Positions 34,481-45,757 of a stretch of 64,000 nt of DNA are shown here, one piece after another. Each line of letters begins with the position of its first letter. Position 1 is the first letter of the stretch. The DNA comes from Biomphalaria glabrata. Taxonomy: Eukaryota; Mollusca; Gastropoda; Planorbidae. The position numbers and the translations under genes are program-made. The DNA is taken from positions 6,975,934-7,039,933 of the forward strand of contig NC_074711.1 of the NCBI RefSeq assembly GCF_947242115.1, in the 5' to 3' direction. The notes under the pieces were generated by a model. The model was not told where the DNA came from, made no database searches, and saw only the letters and a list, made by a program, of their open reading frames with translations.

Positions 34481-35893
34481 GCCAGCGATTCCTCCGATAC
34501 ATACCTTTTACCACTAAATATAGACTATAATGATACTATCATATGAGAAGCGAGAAATGATAAAATGGAGGTATAAGACAACAGGACGAATAGAAGGGGA
34601 GTTAAATGGACATTACAGAGTTATAGGTACTTTCTTTGAAATTTGCCCTCACATTACTTCCCCCTTGATGCTTATAGTACTCGAGGCCTTTGTATTTACT
34701 TAATCTGAGCTCAGCCTGTGGTGCCGCCCACCTCGTCTTGAATGAGACAATAATATTGTCCAGCGGCGTTACATTGTAGCTCCCACACGATGGTTCTCAA
34801 CACAACAAAGAGCATACCCTTCCATTCTTGAACGGAGCACTTTACACTTATGTTTAATGGTACAGTTAGTCTTCAGAGTAGCAAGACTACAGATACATGC
34901 ATGAGGTGTTACGATAGATACTTGAAATGACAACACTTTCATAATATAAACACATGACCAGCCATCTTGGCTTTCAGAATAGTGTCCCCTATGAATGGGC
35001 GTAACTCTTCCTACTATCTACATTCTACACTATACCTAAAAAAAAAAGGGGGGGGTAATAGATAATATTATGTGAGTTACTGAAAGGGGCGTAACATTCC
35101 ATCAACATGAGGCGAGCGAAAATACGTAATTTCTACACATATTTAGGTATAGAAATTACTTCCTGTCAATCTCGAGGTGACCGAGTTGATGGAATCTACT
35201 TATAATCTGTTATAATGTTATGTACTCCAACACTAAGGCAAATGAGCCCTAGCTGTATTTATAAGTCTATGGTCATATCTCTTTTAAATACTAACTCTTT
35301 TGCTTTTAAAAAAAAATATATATTAAAGAAGTATCAGCGCAGTAGATGAGATATACATGTCGTGTATCTCCGTTTTAAAAAAAAAGATGAAAATAACGCA
35401 ATACCATTTAATAACAGTATTACAAATAGGTATAACACTATAAACCTTACATTACTCCGTGAGACCTTTGGGAGATCACTGATGTTCTTTTGACAGTTCC
35501 TTCCACAGTTCCCTCCACTGCCATCTTTTATTTTGATTATTATCTGTCGTCCTTAGAGTCTCACCCAAGATGAGATCCGTCAATTCCTTGATGGTGTCTG
35601 CCAGTCATTTCTCTCTTTTTGTTTCCTGGTAGGAACTGTTCCATTGGATGTCCTGGGGATATTATGACGTGTATAGACTACCTAAGTGCCTCTGCTTTCT
35701 TTTTATAACTAAGAAAGGGGGGTGATCGTGGAGGGCCGGGCATAAAGATCACTTATCATAAACAAGCAAGATCAAGATAAAATGTTAATGGTATCTTGCA
35801 TTATGTACACTTGCAGCAAGGATTTACTGTAGGCCTACTCATTGGATGCGTTGTGTTATGCTTGATTATGTTTTTTTCTCTACAAAACTTATA
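34481..35893. other. Intergenic DNA, nothing recognised
   Basis: Moderate GC, short poly-A and poly-G runs (35039-35056), no open frame of note. 35500-35700 is GC-richer and may be transposon-derived. Confidence 0.4.
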
Positions 35894-36152
35894 CTAACTT
35901 ACTGTTTGGGTGGAGAGTTCCGTACACGTTATAAACTTACTGTTTGAGTGGAGAGTTCCGTACACGTTATAAACTTACTGTTTGGGTGGAGTTCCGTACA
36001 CGTTATAAACTTACTGTTTGGGTGGAGTTCCGTACACGTTATAAACTTACTGTTTGGGTGGAGTTCCGTACACGTTATAAACTTACTGTTTGAGTGGAGA
36101 GTTCTGTACACGTTATAAACTTACTGTTTGGGTGGAGTTCCGTACACGTTAT
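35894..36152 (+). repeat. 36-39 bp minisatellite, about 7 copies
   Basis: Unit AAACTTACTGTTTGGGTGGA then GTTCCGTACACGTTAT; long units have an extra GAG. Both lengths are multiples of three, which keeps an artificial open frame on the minus strand. The last unit runs straight into the ACGTTAT head of a composite repeat. Confidence 0.92.
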
Positions 36153-36700
36153 CTCTCCAACTTTCCGGTCTGGGATCACGTAGAAACTTTGCACAATTAT
36201 TCATTGACAATTCTTCTTCTTCTTCTTCATCGTTCTCATTGTTATGTTGGAGTGTTCATATGACTAGACCAATACATGAGATGAACTGCGCAGTGGTTTC
36301 CAAATCAGGGAGCTCTCCATATAGTTTTCTTTCTATTGGGGTGATTTGGGGCCAATGTCTTATACGGGCCTCTTGGTAGAGAGATTCATTGACAATGACA
36401 ACACATAAATACATTTTTAAAAAACCCATTTAGTTAATCATTTAGTCGTGATTAATTAACTGTTTTGTTTTATATGGGAAACGTACTAAACTACTGGGCA
36501 ATAAGTCTTGTGTAGAGATTCAGGTCGTTAGTTAAAATATAAAATACATAAATATGACTACTATAAAGCTTTCTATTTGATTAAGTCCTTGAAAAGCTCA
36601 GTTGCAATAGCTCAGTTGCTATATAGCTCAGTTGCAATAGCTCAGGTCTTCCATAATGGAGGCTTGAGTTTGAATTCAGACTCAAGCAACTTTCTTTTTT
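36143..36700 (+). repeat. Composite repeat copy with tRNA-like tail
   Basis: Head at the end of the minisatellite, core interrupted by a LINE insertion (36199-36396), then the AT-rich segment to 36480 and a tRNA-like 3' piece (TAGCTCAGTTGCAATAGCTC, GAGTTTGAATTCAGACTC) up to 36700. Confidence 0.6.
36199..36396 (-). mobile_element. Short LINE 3' insertion with 13-bp target duplication
   Basis: ATTCATTGACAAT occurs at 36199-36211 and 36384-36396. The 172 bp between read, on the minus strand, RKKTIWRAPDLETTAQFI and then a stop, and end in (GAA)n. A coding tail with a simple-repeat 3' end and a target duplication is the mark of a 5'-truncated LINE insertion. It interrupts a composite repeat. Confidence 0.85.
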
Positions 36701-36831
36701 TTTTAAAATTGTTTTTAGTAAATTTAACTGCTGCTATTTTAATCGTGAAAAAAAGTTAACTGTTGAAGGCTAAAATGAAGTGATGACAGGTTAAATGTTC
36801 GATTGTCATCGTCCATGGCATGTGGGTAAAT

Positions 36832-37087
36832 TAGTGATAGGTCAGTGAGTCAGCGGTGCAAAGGATTTTTATAGTGTATGAGAGTAAAAAAAATTGTAGT
36901 GATAGGTCAGTGAATCAGCGGTGCAAAGGATTTTATAGTGTATGAGAGTAAAAAAAATTGTAGTGATAGGTCAGTGAGTCAGCGGTGCAAAGGATTTTAT
37001 AGTGTACGAGAGTAAAAGAATTGTAGTGATAGATCAGTGAGTCAGCGGTGCAAAGGATTTTATAGTGTATGACAGTAAAAGAATTGC
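36832..37087 (+). repeat. 63-65 bp minisatellite, 4 copies
   Basis: Units at 36832, 36897, 36961 and 37024 share TAGTGATAGGTCAGTGAGTC and GCGGTGCAAAGGATTTTATA. They are nearly identical. Confidence 0.92.
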
Positions 37088-37309
37088 ATTTGCTTGTAAA
37101 ATTTCAAACAAGAAAAACATAAAAAATACTTTTAAAAAAAAGTTTAGGCTATACGAAAGTCTAACTATCAATTAGTTTGGATCAGTCCTGTAATTAAGTT
37201 TGTAATAGATCTAAACCAAAAATAATAAATCTGTGCGATTAGAAATATTTTTAACAATTGTTTTTGTTTAACGCTATTTCATGCTTTTGGCTTTCTTAAT
37301 ACGCTAGGA

Positions 37310-37385
37310 TCCTATCACTGGATGTGGGAGAAATAACGTGTACAAACTTTTTCCAGACAGAGTGAGTTGATATAAGCTTTGGAAA
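37310..37385 (-). repeat. Composite repeat, short fragment
   Basis: It contains GTGGGAGAAATAACGTGTAC and CAGACAGAGTGAGTTGATAT, the head of the composite family in antisense. Confidence 0.7.
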
Positions 37386-38394
37386 AATATCCCTCAGTGT
37401 TTTTATGCGAGTATTCGATTCTTTGTTATTTCTAGGACTCTGCTAGTGACTGCTTGAGTTAAATTTCAAAGCAAAAGAGTTCATTTTAAAGGTGTGAGCG
37501 TCACGAGACACAAAAAGTTCCCCTTCACGACAATATTTCAAATTTCCACCTGTGTGTGATCTAAGTTTTAGACACGATCCCAAAGAGAATTTCTGTTTCG
37601 ATTACCAGACGACTTCTTTGCTGTCACGTGTTTTGTTGCTTCAAACTCTCACAACTTCAAAAATAATAATAGACCTAATAATAAAACAGTCCACGAGCTA
37701 GCTCCCCGGAGGTTGCCAAATGGTTAAAGAAAGATATGCATCCCCTTGCAGCCCCCTGCCAATGTAGACTCACACCATTGCCTCGGCTGCAACAAAATGA
37801 GATCCACTGAGTTAAAACAGTGCAACTTAATTGAAAGACGAAATTCCCTTTTCATTGGACATCTTCAGTTCTCAGAAATAACATGGGATACATTCAGCAG
37901 ATGGCGACTTGAAGCAACAATACGGAAAGTAACTCTGCTTAAAATTAGGTTTTGTTTGATCTCGTTGCTTCCCCTAGAAACGTGCGAAGAAAAGACAATC
38001 TTAAAAAAAAAAAAGAATAGCTTGAAAAGACCTCATTATTTTACGCAGCTCTGTTTAGAGCTAACCGACGCTTGGTGTATTATCTTTTACATTTTAATTA
38101 GCTTGCACACTTTAATTTACCTTTCTTGCAATTGTCCTGAGAAGAACAGTGGTACATACATGCATAGCAGGGGTGTTAGAGAGTTTTATAAACGGAGGCA
38201 AACCCATAAATCCAACGTGTTTTTTAATGTATCTGGCGATCACAATGAGTCATTGATAAAAGTATCCAGATTCATTATATAATAATCATTGTACACTTCA
38301 GCACTACGGAGTCAAATTTTTAAGCTTCCTCACGTGTAGCACGATGACCTGCTGACCTCTGTTAAGAGAAACGCAAGCTAAAACATTATAGCCA
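37386..38394. other. Region with an isolated 178-codon open frame
   Basis: 37746-38282 (+) is open for 178 codons but only from a TTG; no convincing ATG, splice site or known motif. One hydrophobic stretch (IIFYILISLHTLIYLSC) is visible. Not called as a gene. Confidence 0.3.
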
Positions 38395-38640
38395 TATCAC
38401 AGGGTCCTCAGGGCTCATAAAGACTTTCCTTCAGGGAACAGTACCAGGAAAAGAAGAGGCAGACAGAGAAAGCGATGGGAAGACAACATAAAAGAATGGA
38501 CGGCCCTGTCATTAAAGGATATTCTATTCAAGGCAACAAAAAAAAAAAAACACAAAAAAAAACAGAAAGACGGTCTATAGATTATGTGTGGTGCCCCAAC
38601 GCTTCTACAGACTAAAAGATAGGTGACGGTGGTGTAACAA
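38395..38640 (+). mobile_element. LINE C-terminal tail fragment
   Basis: It reads GTVPGKRRRGRQRKRWEDNI, KEWTALSLKDIL and then VVPQRFYRLKDR. This is the basic tail of a non-LTR ORF2 and is related to 9755-10005. An A-run interrupts it. Confidence 0.7.
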
Positions 38641-39799
38641 TAGAGGACGGCGTAACGGAGGTGCACCTTAGGGTGCTGTAATAACCGAGTCGGGCTTTCA
38701 TTTTCTTTTACTTGTGGGGACATTATGACGAGAGGAGATCACCAGCAGCCACTGGTCGTGGGAAAGAGACTGCCTGAAAACTGGCACCAAGATCGTGACA
38801 CAGAACATTGAGACTGAATGAACCTTTGTGACATAAGGCGACATACGTGTCTGATGTGGCGAAACACTTACGTTTTAACTTGGGCTTCATTGCCTCGAGA
38901 CAACAAAACTCGGGCGTAACCAGTTTTTTCGGGGGGGGGGGAATTTTTGTTTACTTCACCCCCCATATGTATGTGTATGTACATACTCACACACCCACAC
39001 ACACACTTCAGTGGCTAAAACTTGTGAAGCAAAGGACGACAGTGCCTAAGATGTGCAAATCAAGGGACGTCAGTGCCTAAAAATATGAGAGTCAGTTTTT
39101 TGTTTACAACGTCAGTTTTTACAACTGTGAAAAAAAAAAAAAGAGACATCAGAAAAGTTTGTTTCTGTTACAAAGTTTCGTTTGAGATTCTCGTTTTACA
39201 CTTGGATTTGTTTTCTAAGTCTCAGAGGATAGAGGTATGTTGTTATAGTTGAATGTGATGTATATAGATCTATTGATTCACTATGTAACTATTGAATGAT
39301 AGATTTATATACAAAATTATTTAATAACCAGTCTCTATTCTTCCTTCCCCCGAAAAAATCCTGGTTACGCCCCTTTTCAAAATCTAACCAGAGTATGTCA
39401 AATAATAGTTTGGTGACACATTATTATAGATTCAGAATTACAAAACATAAAAAGACTGAATTCTAGAAAAGACGATGTTTGGTTTACAGTATATAAATGT
39501 GTTGTACAGAAAAATAAGGAAAAGGGCGGGGTAACAATAAGAATTAGGTCTATAGTGATAGTTCTGATGGTCACGATTAATATTTCGAAATTTAAAAAAA
39601 AAAGCCCACAAAAGAGGTAAGAGGGCACATAAAAGAGGCATATAAACAATTGCTAGAATTTTGTTGCCCAGAATCCAGGGGGGTGCAAGTGCTAAAAGTT
39701 GGTTACTCAGAATTCAGAGGGGTGCATGGTCAGCCATCAACTCCAATGTGATTAATTTTAACCTATATTTTATGTATGTCTATGATTAAGCACAACAAA

Positions 39800-39802
<3 letters not shown>
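38641..39802. other. Intergenic DNA, simple repeats
   Basis: Contains a G-run (38932), a CA-rich tract (38990-39005) and a small near-duplicate at 39661-39727 (GAATCCAGGGGGGTGCA). No gene. Confidence 0.45.

Positions 39803-39862
<60 letters not shown>
39803..39862. repeat. (TA)n microsatellite
   Basis: About 60 bp of uninterrupted TA. Confidence 0.98.
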
Positions 39863-39865
<3 letters not shown>

Positions 39866-39899
39866 CGTTGATTAGCCCACTTTGTGGACATAAAAAAAA

Positions 39900-40115
39900 A
39901 AACAGTTACAATAGGAACTCAAGCTTGTCGGCTGGTAAACGCACCAACAAAAATATTTATGTTTCTTGGAGCCTTTGGGCTTCCAAAGGAAATAAAGACA
40001 GGTCCTTCCGAAAGATTCCCAATGTCAAGGACTTCGTTCGTGTACGTACAAGTGTCTACGACAGAGGACAATAACCCAGTGATCGTCAAGTTTGGACAGT
40101 TTCGTAACAATGTTT
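39900..40115 (+). mobile_element. Short LTR-retroelement integrase-like fossil
   Basis: The segment around FGLPKEIKTG resembles the integrase-core region of gypsy-type LTR elements. Only this fragment is present, without LTRs or other parts, and it is broken. Family-level call is tentative. Confidence 0.3.
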
Positions 40116-40175
40116 AACCTTAATTGTTGTGTAAACCGGGAACTTGCGTTTTTGTCTTATGTGTTGTTGGCAGTG

Positions 40176-40440
40176 TAATCTCTCTTCGACAAGGTCCTAT
40201 TGGGGCATATTTTGCCCGGTTCCGCCCGAACTTTGACTCCCGATGCCGTGACTGTGGAGAGAGCGTCGAAACAGTGTCGCACGTCTTGTGCGAGTATCCC
40301 CAGCTCCGCGAGCTAAGGGGGGACCTGTCTGTGCAGTCACTCGACTTGTAGCAATGAAGCATTAAGCCGAACGGCCCAGTTTCTTGCCAGAGAACTATGG
40401 GAGGATTGAGTCCTCCTGCTCTGTTTTTTTTCAATATGAG
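40176..40440 (+). mobile_element. LINE C-terminal fragment with Cys-rich domain
   Basis: It reads GPIGAYFARFRPNFDSRCRD, CGESVETVSHVLCEYPQLRE. This CxxC...H...C pattern closes the RNase H or tail region of many non-LTR retrotransposons. A 3' part in another frame follows. Confidence 0.7.
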
Positions 40441-40867
40441 TTCATCTCAGGGTAAATCGGTAGACACGTTTTAGAGATCCGTATCCATGTTGATCCCATT
40501 ATGAGCATGCTAGCTTATAAGATGAATTGTAATTTAAAAAAAACAACACACATACACTTTAAATCGCATCTATTCCTTAATTTTTTTTAATTTTTTAATT
40601 TGGCCTACTGGCTATGTCAGGGTTTATTTCTATTGCTTTGCTTTACTTAATACTTTATTCTTATAGACTTCTTCAAAGTGACGAATGATTGATGACAGGT
40701 ACAACAGACACGGTACCTGCCCGGACGAAGCCCTCAGATGTCAGGGTTCATTTCTTGCTTGTCTTTGATTTTGCTCGTTAGGGGTTACACAATTACTCAA
40801 TTCCAATTAATTAATACTTGCTTGGCTCATAAATGGTTATACTAATAAGAACAATTACTACTACGAT

Positions 40868-40945
40868 GGGAGCGGGCAGGGTTTGAACCCGGGACCATCG
40901 ATAAACCCAAACGACAGTCCAGCGCGCAAACCGCACGACCAGGGT
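40868..40945 (-). mobile_element. tRNA-like SINE head, family B copy 1
   Basis: On the minus strand: GTGCGGTTTGCGCGCTGG as A-box region, then CCGGGTTCAAACCC as B box and a complementary 3' arm. A near-identical copy is at 46752-46828. Two copies with the same degenerate anticodon arm point to a SINE, not a tRNA gene. Confidence 0.65.
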
Positions 40946-41459
40946 TATTACTCTCAAGAAATAATATACACACAAGTCCAGGAAGTAAACGTCCAACCTT
41001 CCTGGACCGGGAACAAGACCTCACTGACTAACACACTCTCTCAATACATTCAACGAAGACTAAACCATTCAGTTCATAACGCGTGCAAGACTATTCACAT
41101 TCATAACCTGGGAGATACATAAACAAGGGATATAACTATCATACCAAAATATCAAAGTAACATATTCACTCTCGCCAGGCTACTGTATATCATTCCAAGT
41201 CCCATATAAATATATAGAGCATTATTTTGTTTCTCGCTAGTCAAGTTCGGCCCAACAATTCCCTCCCCGACCCATCGTGTTTCTCAAATGATCAATTTCC
41301 TATCAATCAAGATGTGATTTGTGTCTAACTGAATCAATTACCTCTGCCTCCTGTCTATGTGCCGTCTTCCCCTAAAAGCCACCAACCACTCATCCGTGAA
41401 GCTATCTCGTTGGAAAATAAAATAGACTGAATGACAAAGTGACCATTACCTCATTTAGG

Positions 41460-41600
41460 GTGGGCGGAGAACAGAATGGCCGCGGGGTAGCACTTGTGCG
41501 ATCGCCCCCGCGCACGTCTCAGCGCCATTTTGTTTTTCAAACTGCCGATTGTCATCGATAGAGCCAAGGCGCGTAACTCTTTGATAAACATGGGGTCAAT
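41460..41600. promoter_or_regulatory. CpG-rich patch with YY1-like sites
   Basis: Unusually many CpG for this window. It contains AGAATGGCCGCGGGG and GCGCCATTTTG, the latter matching the YY1 core (CGCCAT). No adjacent first exon was found, so promoter function is inference. Confidence 0.3.
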
Positions 41601-41930
41601 GGAAGCAGTTACGTCCACTTAGATTCGTAAAAAAAAACTTAAGGTGGAAAGGAGTTTTCTTTTTATCAGTGCATTCCAAAAGACGTGGGAATTTTCTTCA
41701 AAACAAAAAGGTAATATGTAGACCTGAATCTGGTAAGTAAAATGTAGCAATGATTTACTAGACATTATGGATGTAGATCTACTTAAATAGCCTATTCGAA
41801 TAGCAGCTCTGTGCACTGGATTAAACATTGATTTGCTCTAATTTACATACACTCAAGTTTTATTCTTAATCCTCCAATTAACTTCCAAACCCGTCATGGG
41901 GTTCAAAAACGCAGTAGGTGGAAACTGGAC

Positions 41931-41990
41931 GTGTATTTTGAAAATGGCTCTAACGATTTTCCTAGAAAATTGACAGTTTATATCTTTCTA
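41931..41990 (+). repeat. Dispersed short repeat, copy 2
   Basis: Shares TGTATTTTGAAAA and CTAACGATTTTCCTAGAAA with 48302-48355, and more weakly with 16491-16560. Confidence 0.6.
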
Positions 41991-42103
41991 CCTAATTGGC
42001 CACACACTGGCTTGACCTTTATGATTTTAAATCTTTAAAATGAAATTTGGATTACGGCTTCTTATTTTGAACACGGCTTCAGCGGGATTTTTATTCAGTA
42101 TAG

Positions 42104-42394
42104 ATGAACATTTAGGAGGCGCTGTGGCTGAGTGGTAACCAGGAGTCCCAGGTTCGAATCCTGGTGAAGACTAGGATTTGTTAATTTCGGGATCTTTGGG
42201 CGCCCCTGAGTCCACCCAGCTCTAGTGGGTACCTGACATTAGATGGGGAAAAGTAAAGGCGGTTCGTTATTGTGCTGGCCACATGACACCCTCATTAACC
42301 GTTAACCACAGACACAGATGACATTTTGCATCATCTGCCCTGTAGATCGCAAGGTCTGAAAGGGGAACTTTTTTTTATTTATTCATGAACATTT
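42104..42394 (+). mobile_element. tRNA-headed SINE with 10-bp target duplication
   Basis: Body 42114-42384; ATGAACATTT repeated at 42104-42113 and 42385-42394. The head lacks about 20 bp between A and B boxes relative to 26991-27261. Confidence 0.88.
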
Positions 42395-42727
42395 TGCGCT
42401 CTGCCTTATGGAGAAATAATGAGCAGGACTGGTAATAGAAAAACTTAATTCAACGAGAATTTTAAAAAGTTAGATTTATAAATTGACGAAATGAAATGGA
42501 ACAAGATTTACAATTAGTTTAACATCCAATGACAGGAGGAGAGTTGTTGGGGAAATGGATGATTTAATTTTTAAAACAATGTTAAAAGCTGTGGTGATCA
42601 AGTGGAAACAAAAGAGGTTGAGTCAAGAAAGTCTATAAAATCTGGCATTTCGTTTATTAGCTGTAATAGAGACACAAAATGCTAGTGTTGACATTTAATT
42701 GCGTCCTGTATATTCAATGTGTCAATC

Positions 42728-43440
42728 TGGTCATGCATGTTAATCAGTGACTTAAACTCTGCTAAGTAGTTGGTTTTCCTGGCTGGCTCAGGCAACACAT
42801 TCCATTCTCTAATGGCACTTTCTGAGTATTTTATTAGGTTTTGTTTTTGAAGTTTATGGTTCAGTGTTTTATCTATAATTGCTTCTTTATAGTCGTGATT
42901 GGTTTCTAAATTTAGTGATTTTATTAAGTACCAGTGTGATTGTGTCCCCTTGCCCTAAGAAACTAGTAGACTGATTGTGAATAAAAAAAAATCGAGTCGC
43001 AACCTTGTCATAGATCGATCATTCGTTTGTTATGAAGTTCTGTTTTGTGTCTGTTCCGTTTCTTAGGCCTATATTTATTTTTCTTGAGTTGAGGGGTCCC
43101 AAACGTAGGATGCATATTCTATTATAAGTATTATTGACCTAACCAAGGTTAAATAACATTTTAGTTTGTTATTCTTATTTGATTTATAGACATTTTTTTA
43201 AAATAAACCCTAATGCTTTGTTTGATTTTTTAACAATTTCATCAATATGTGGGTACCATGATAGTTTTTCATTTATTTTAACACCTAGGTATTTTTGAGT
43301 TTTTAGTCTGTGCTATTAGTTTACCATGAATAAGATAAATGGAATTTATTTGTTTTACTTGTTATTTTGTTGGTTACTCTCACTAGCTGACATTTTTCTG
43401 GGTGGAAAGATATGCTCCAATTTGATTCCCATTTCTGTAA
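42728..43440 (-). mobile_element. LINE family A, copy 3 (antisense)
   Basis: The minus strand matches copy 1 from the region before FHPEKCQLL to the C-terminal NGLPE segment. An unrelated insert at about 42936-43015 splits it. It ends at the CCATTTCTGTAATTTATC boundary, where a minisatellite begins. Confidence 0.85.
42938..42998. repeat. 61-bp arm of an inverted repeat (partner 43606-43666)
   Basis: GATTGTGTCCCCTTGCCC, CTAGTAGACTGATTGTG and ATCGAGTC occur here; the reverse complement, with a few changes, occurs at 43606-43666. The left arm is inserted in the LINE at 42728-43440, so both arms are probably copies of one unclassified mobile element. Confidence 0.8.
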
Positions 43441-43448
43441 TTTATCTA

Positions 43449-43602
43449 AACATACTGATAACATACTGATAACATACTGATAACATACTTATAACATACT
43501 GATAATATACTGATAATATACTGATAACATACTGATAACATACTGATAACATACTGATAACATACTGATAATATACTGATAATATACTGATAACATACTG
43601 AT
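43449..43602 (+). repeat. 11-bp minisatellite, about 14 copies
   Basis: Unit ACATACTGATA with variant ATATACTGATA. It begins at the broken end of the antisense LINE and ends at the inverted-repeat arm. The minus strand is artificially open through it. Confidence 0.95.
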
Positions 43603-43666
43603 AATGACTCGATTTGTTTTTCTGCACATTCAGTCTACTAGTTTCTTGGGGGAAGGGGACACAATC

Positions 43667-44668
43667 GCAAAAATTCTTAGCTACGTCACAGGAGTGTGTG
43701 TGTGTGTGTGGTGTTTTATCAAGACCAATTGTCTTAGGCCTGAACACTGCCCCGTAACGTCGCAACCTGTCCTAGATGGTTACCACGTTACAGGTCTGTA
43801 AGACGTGGCAATCATCTATTTGTCCCCCACTTTGCCCACAGGTTGCTACGTCACATGTCTGGGTTTTGAGACCTTCTATAAGTCGTTTACATTTTAGGTT
43901 TTTAGTTTTTGATTTTAAATAATAGAATGTCCAACTATTTCACTTGTGACAGACAGACAAAGCTAAATCAATAACGGCTGCTCCCAATGGGGACTGCTAG
44001 AAATATGAGTTGTTGTTTTTTAGTTTTGAATAAAATTCTACTGTTTACAGCGGTGAAGGAATACACCTAATTCTGTAAGCCATGGATAAAAAAAAATAAT
44101 AAAGGGCCATTATAAATAATATCTATATAACTGGACTGTAAAAGAAAAAAAACAAACATACATTTGATTTAGAGTTACTTTGGTATATGAAGCCAGGCTT
44201 CCCACGACCTAAACAAACCAACATCGCAGGTTTAAACAAATATGTCTATTGTGTTTTAGCCATTTGAAATTTGAAGGAAAAAAACTTTTAAAGAAAATTA
44301 AATTTGTTCAAGTCTGAAGCGGGAAAATTCCATTGCACTTTAGATTCTTTATGTGATGTTCAAAGTTATGACTCTATTTAAAACAAAAGAAATAATAGCT
44401 ACTCGGAGATTCAAAGCATAGATTTTGTCTTCCTGAAGCAAGACCGATTTAACCTCTTATTTTAGGGTGCTATTTTTTTTTAGGAGTTTTGATTATATCT
44501 TTTAAGCTCTATCTTTCTACTTTAAGAAAAAAGATCAGAAATGAAATTAAAGAATTGACGCACCACGATGGGCGGGGAGGGGGGAGACGTGGTAATTGTA
44601 AAAATCTTTTCCATTTTATTTCTCGCTGCCAGCTCTTTCATTTTACTTTCTTTTTTTTCTAAATTTTT
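43667..44668. other. Intergenic DNA, nothing recognised
   Basis: (TG)n at about 43690-43712 and a possible continuation of the unclassified element from 43606 up to about 43830 (GTCGCAACCTGTCCTAGATG resembles the sequence after 42998). No gene. Confidence 0.4.
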
Positions 44669-45605
44669 ACAAGCTTATATCAACTCATTCCATCTGTCTG
44701 TCTTGTACAAATTGTGTACACGTTATTTCTCCCACTTCCCTTTAACGGATCAAGTTGAAACTTTGTACAATTATTTGTTGTCCTTAACAAAACATGAATC
44801 AATTTTTAAAAATCAATTAATTAATTCATTTGTGGTAATTAAATAAATTGTTTGATATGGGTAAAAGGGAAATAAATCTTACAGTACTGAGAAGCTTTGC
44901 AGTAAATGTGCAATTCTTTTCCTTCTATACGGTTTGTTTATTTTTAAAGAATTTTTTTTATGTTTCGCTTGTTGGTTTTGTGATAGGAATGAATGAGACG
45001 TTTCTGTAGATTGAGATCTAGATTCTAGGAATGACTTTTTTTTTTTTTTTTTTTTTGCTGCTGTGTTTACCAAAGTTGGCATGAGAGAGATTTTTTTTTC
45101 ACTTTTTTTTTTTAAACTCTCTTTTTTTTTTTTTTTTAAGTAAGTTGGGAGACAGTCGAGGGAGGGGAGTATGATAGTAGAAATGTTTTGGAATAGTGAA
45201 AGTTAACGCCGGAAACTAGTGCAATGTACCTACCAGGGCTACCACTAATCTGACGAACTAATCGACTCACAAATATAAATATGATAGATTGTTTAAATGG
45301 AAAATGTACAAAGATTACGGGAGATAATCCCTGCTGCAATAATGATTATATAACAGTGATTGAACGGTGCTGTCCACAAAAAAAGGCACTCCGGCAAACA
45401 AGTACAGCCGGCGAACACCAATCGGCAGCGCACAGTTCACTCGATATAAACAAGTTTTTAAAAAAAATATTTTTTTACATTTAATTTGTTCGCAAACAAA
45501 AATTTAACTAACAATAGACTATATAACCTTTTTTTTTTATAATTACTAAAATATCTCAGTGGTAACACGTGGGCCTTCCATTGTTCAGGCTCGAGATTTT
45601 TTTTT
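44669..45605 (+). repeat. Composite repeat, longest copy
   Basis: Head AAGCTTATATCAACTC, core GTTGAAACTTTG, AATTAATTAATTCATT, then GAACGGTGCTGTCC and GTACAGCCGGCGA (45360-45420), and at the end a tRNA-like TCTCAGTGGTAACACGTGGG, CAGGCTCGAG. 50930-51370 has the same order of blocks; 36143-36700 shares head and tail. A T-rich stretch (45040-45140) is inserted. Confidence 0.7.
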
Positions 45606-45609
45606 CGTT

Positions 45610-45757
45610 ATTGCTTTCTAGTAGAAAGAAGGGTGAAAGAGAAACAGCACCTGGTGATTAGAAATGCCCAACCTGTGACCACAGCTGTGTATCAAGGATT
45701 GGTCTCTTAAGTCATAAGAAAAGTTGCAAAGGGAAGATCTTCACTTCAAAAACGTAA
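45610..45757 (+). mobile_element. LINE zinc-finger tail fragment
   Basis: It reads CPTCDHSCVSRIGLLSHKKS then a Lys-rich end and stop. CxxC...H...C with SRIGL is the signature LINE tail. An upstream stop breaks the frame just before it. A MITE begins at its 3' end. Confidence 0.8.

Noticed and set aside
35929-36111. Minus-strand repeat protein (FITCTEL units)
   Set aside because: The frame is open only because the minisatellite period is a multiple of three; no start, splice or homology support.
37746-38282. Longest open frame in the window (178 codons)
   Set aside because: It starts only at TTG, has no ATG near its start, no known motif, no splice or poly(A) context, and sits in repeat-rich intergenic DNA.
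38415-38723. Minus-strand open frame of 102 codons
   Set aside because: It is the complement of a plus-strand LINE tail.
40868-40945. Second candidate tRNA gene
   Set aside because: A near-identical copy at 46752 and no clean cloverleaf; better as a SINE head.
43442-43765. Minus-strand open frame of 107 codons
   Set aside because: Mostly translation of the 11-bp minisatellite in phase-shifting units; no gene features.
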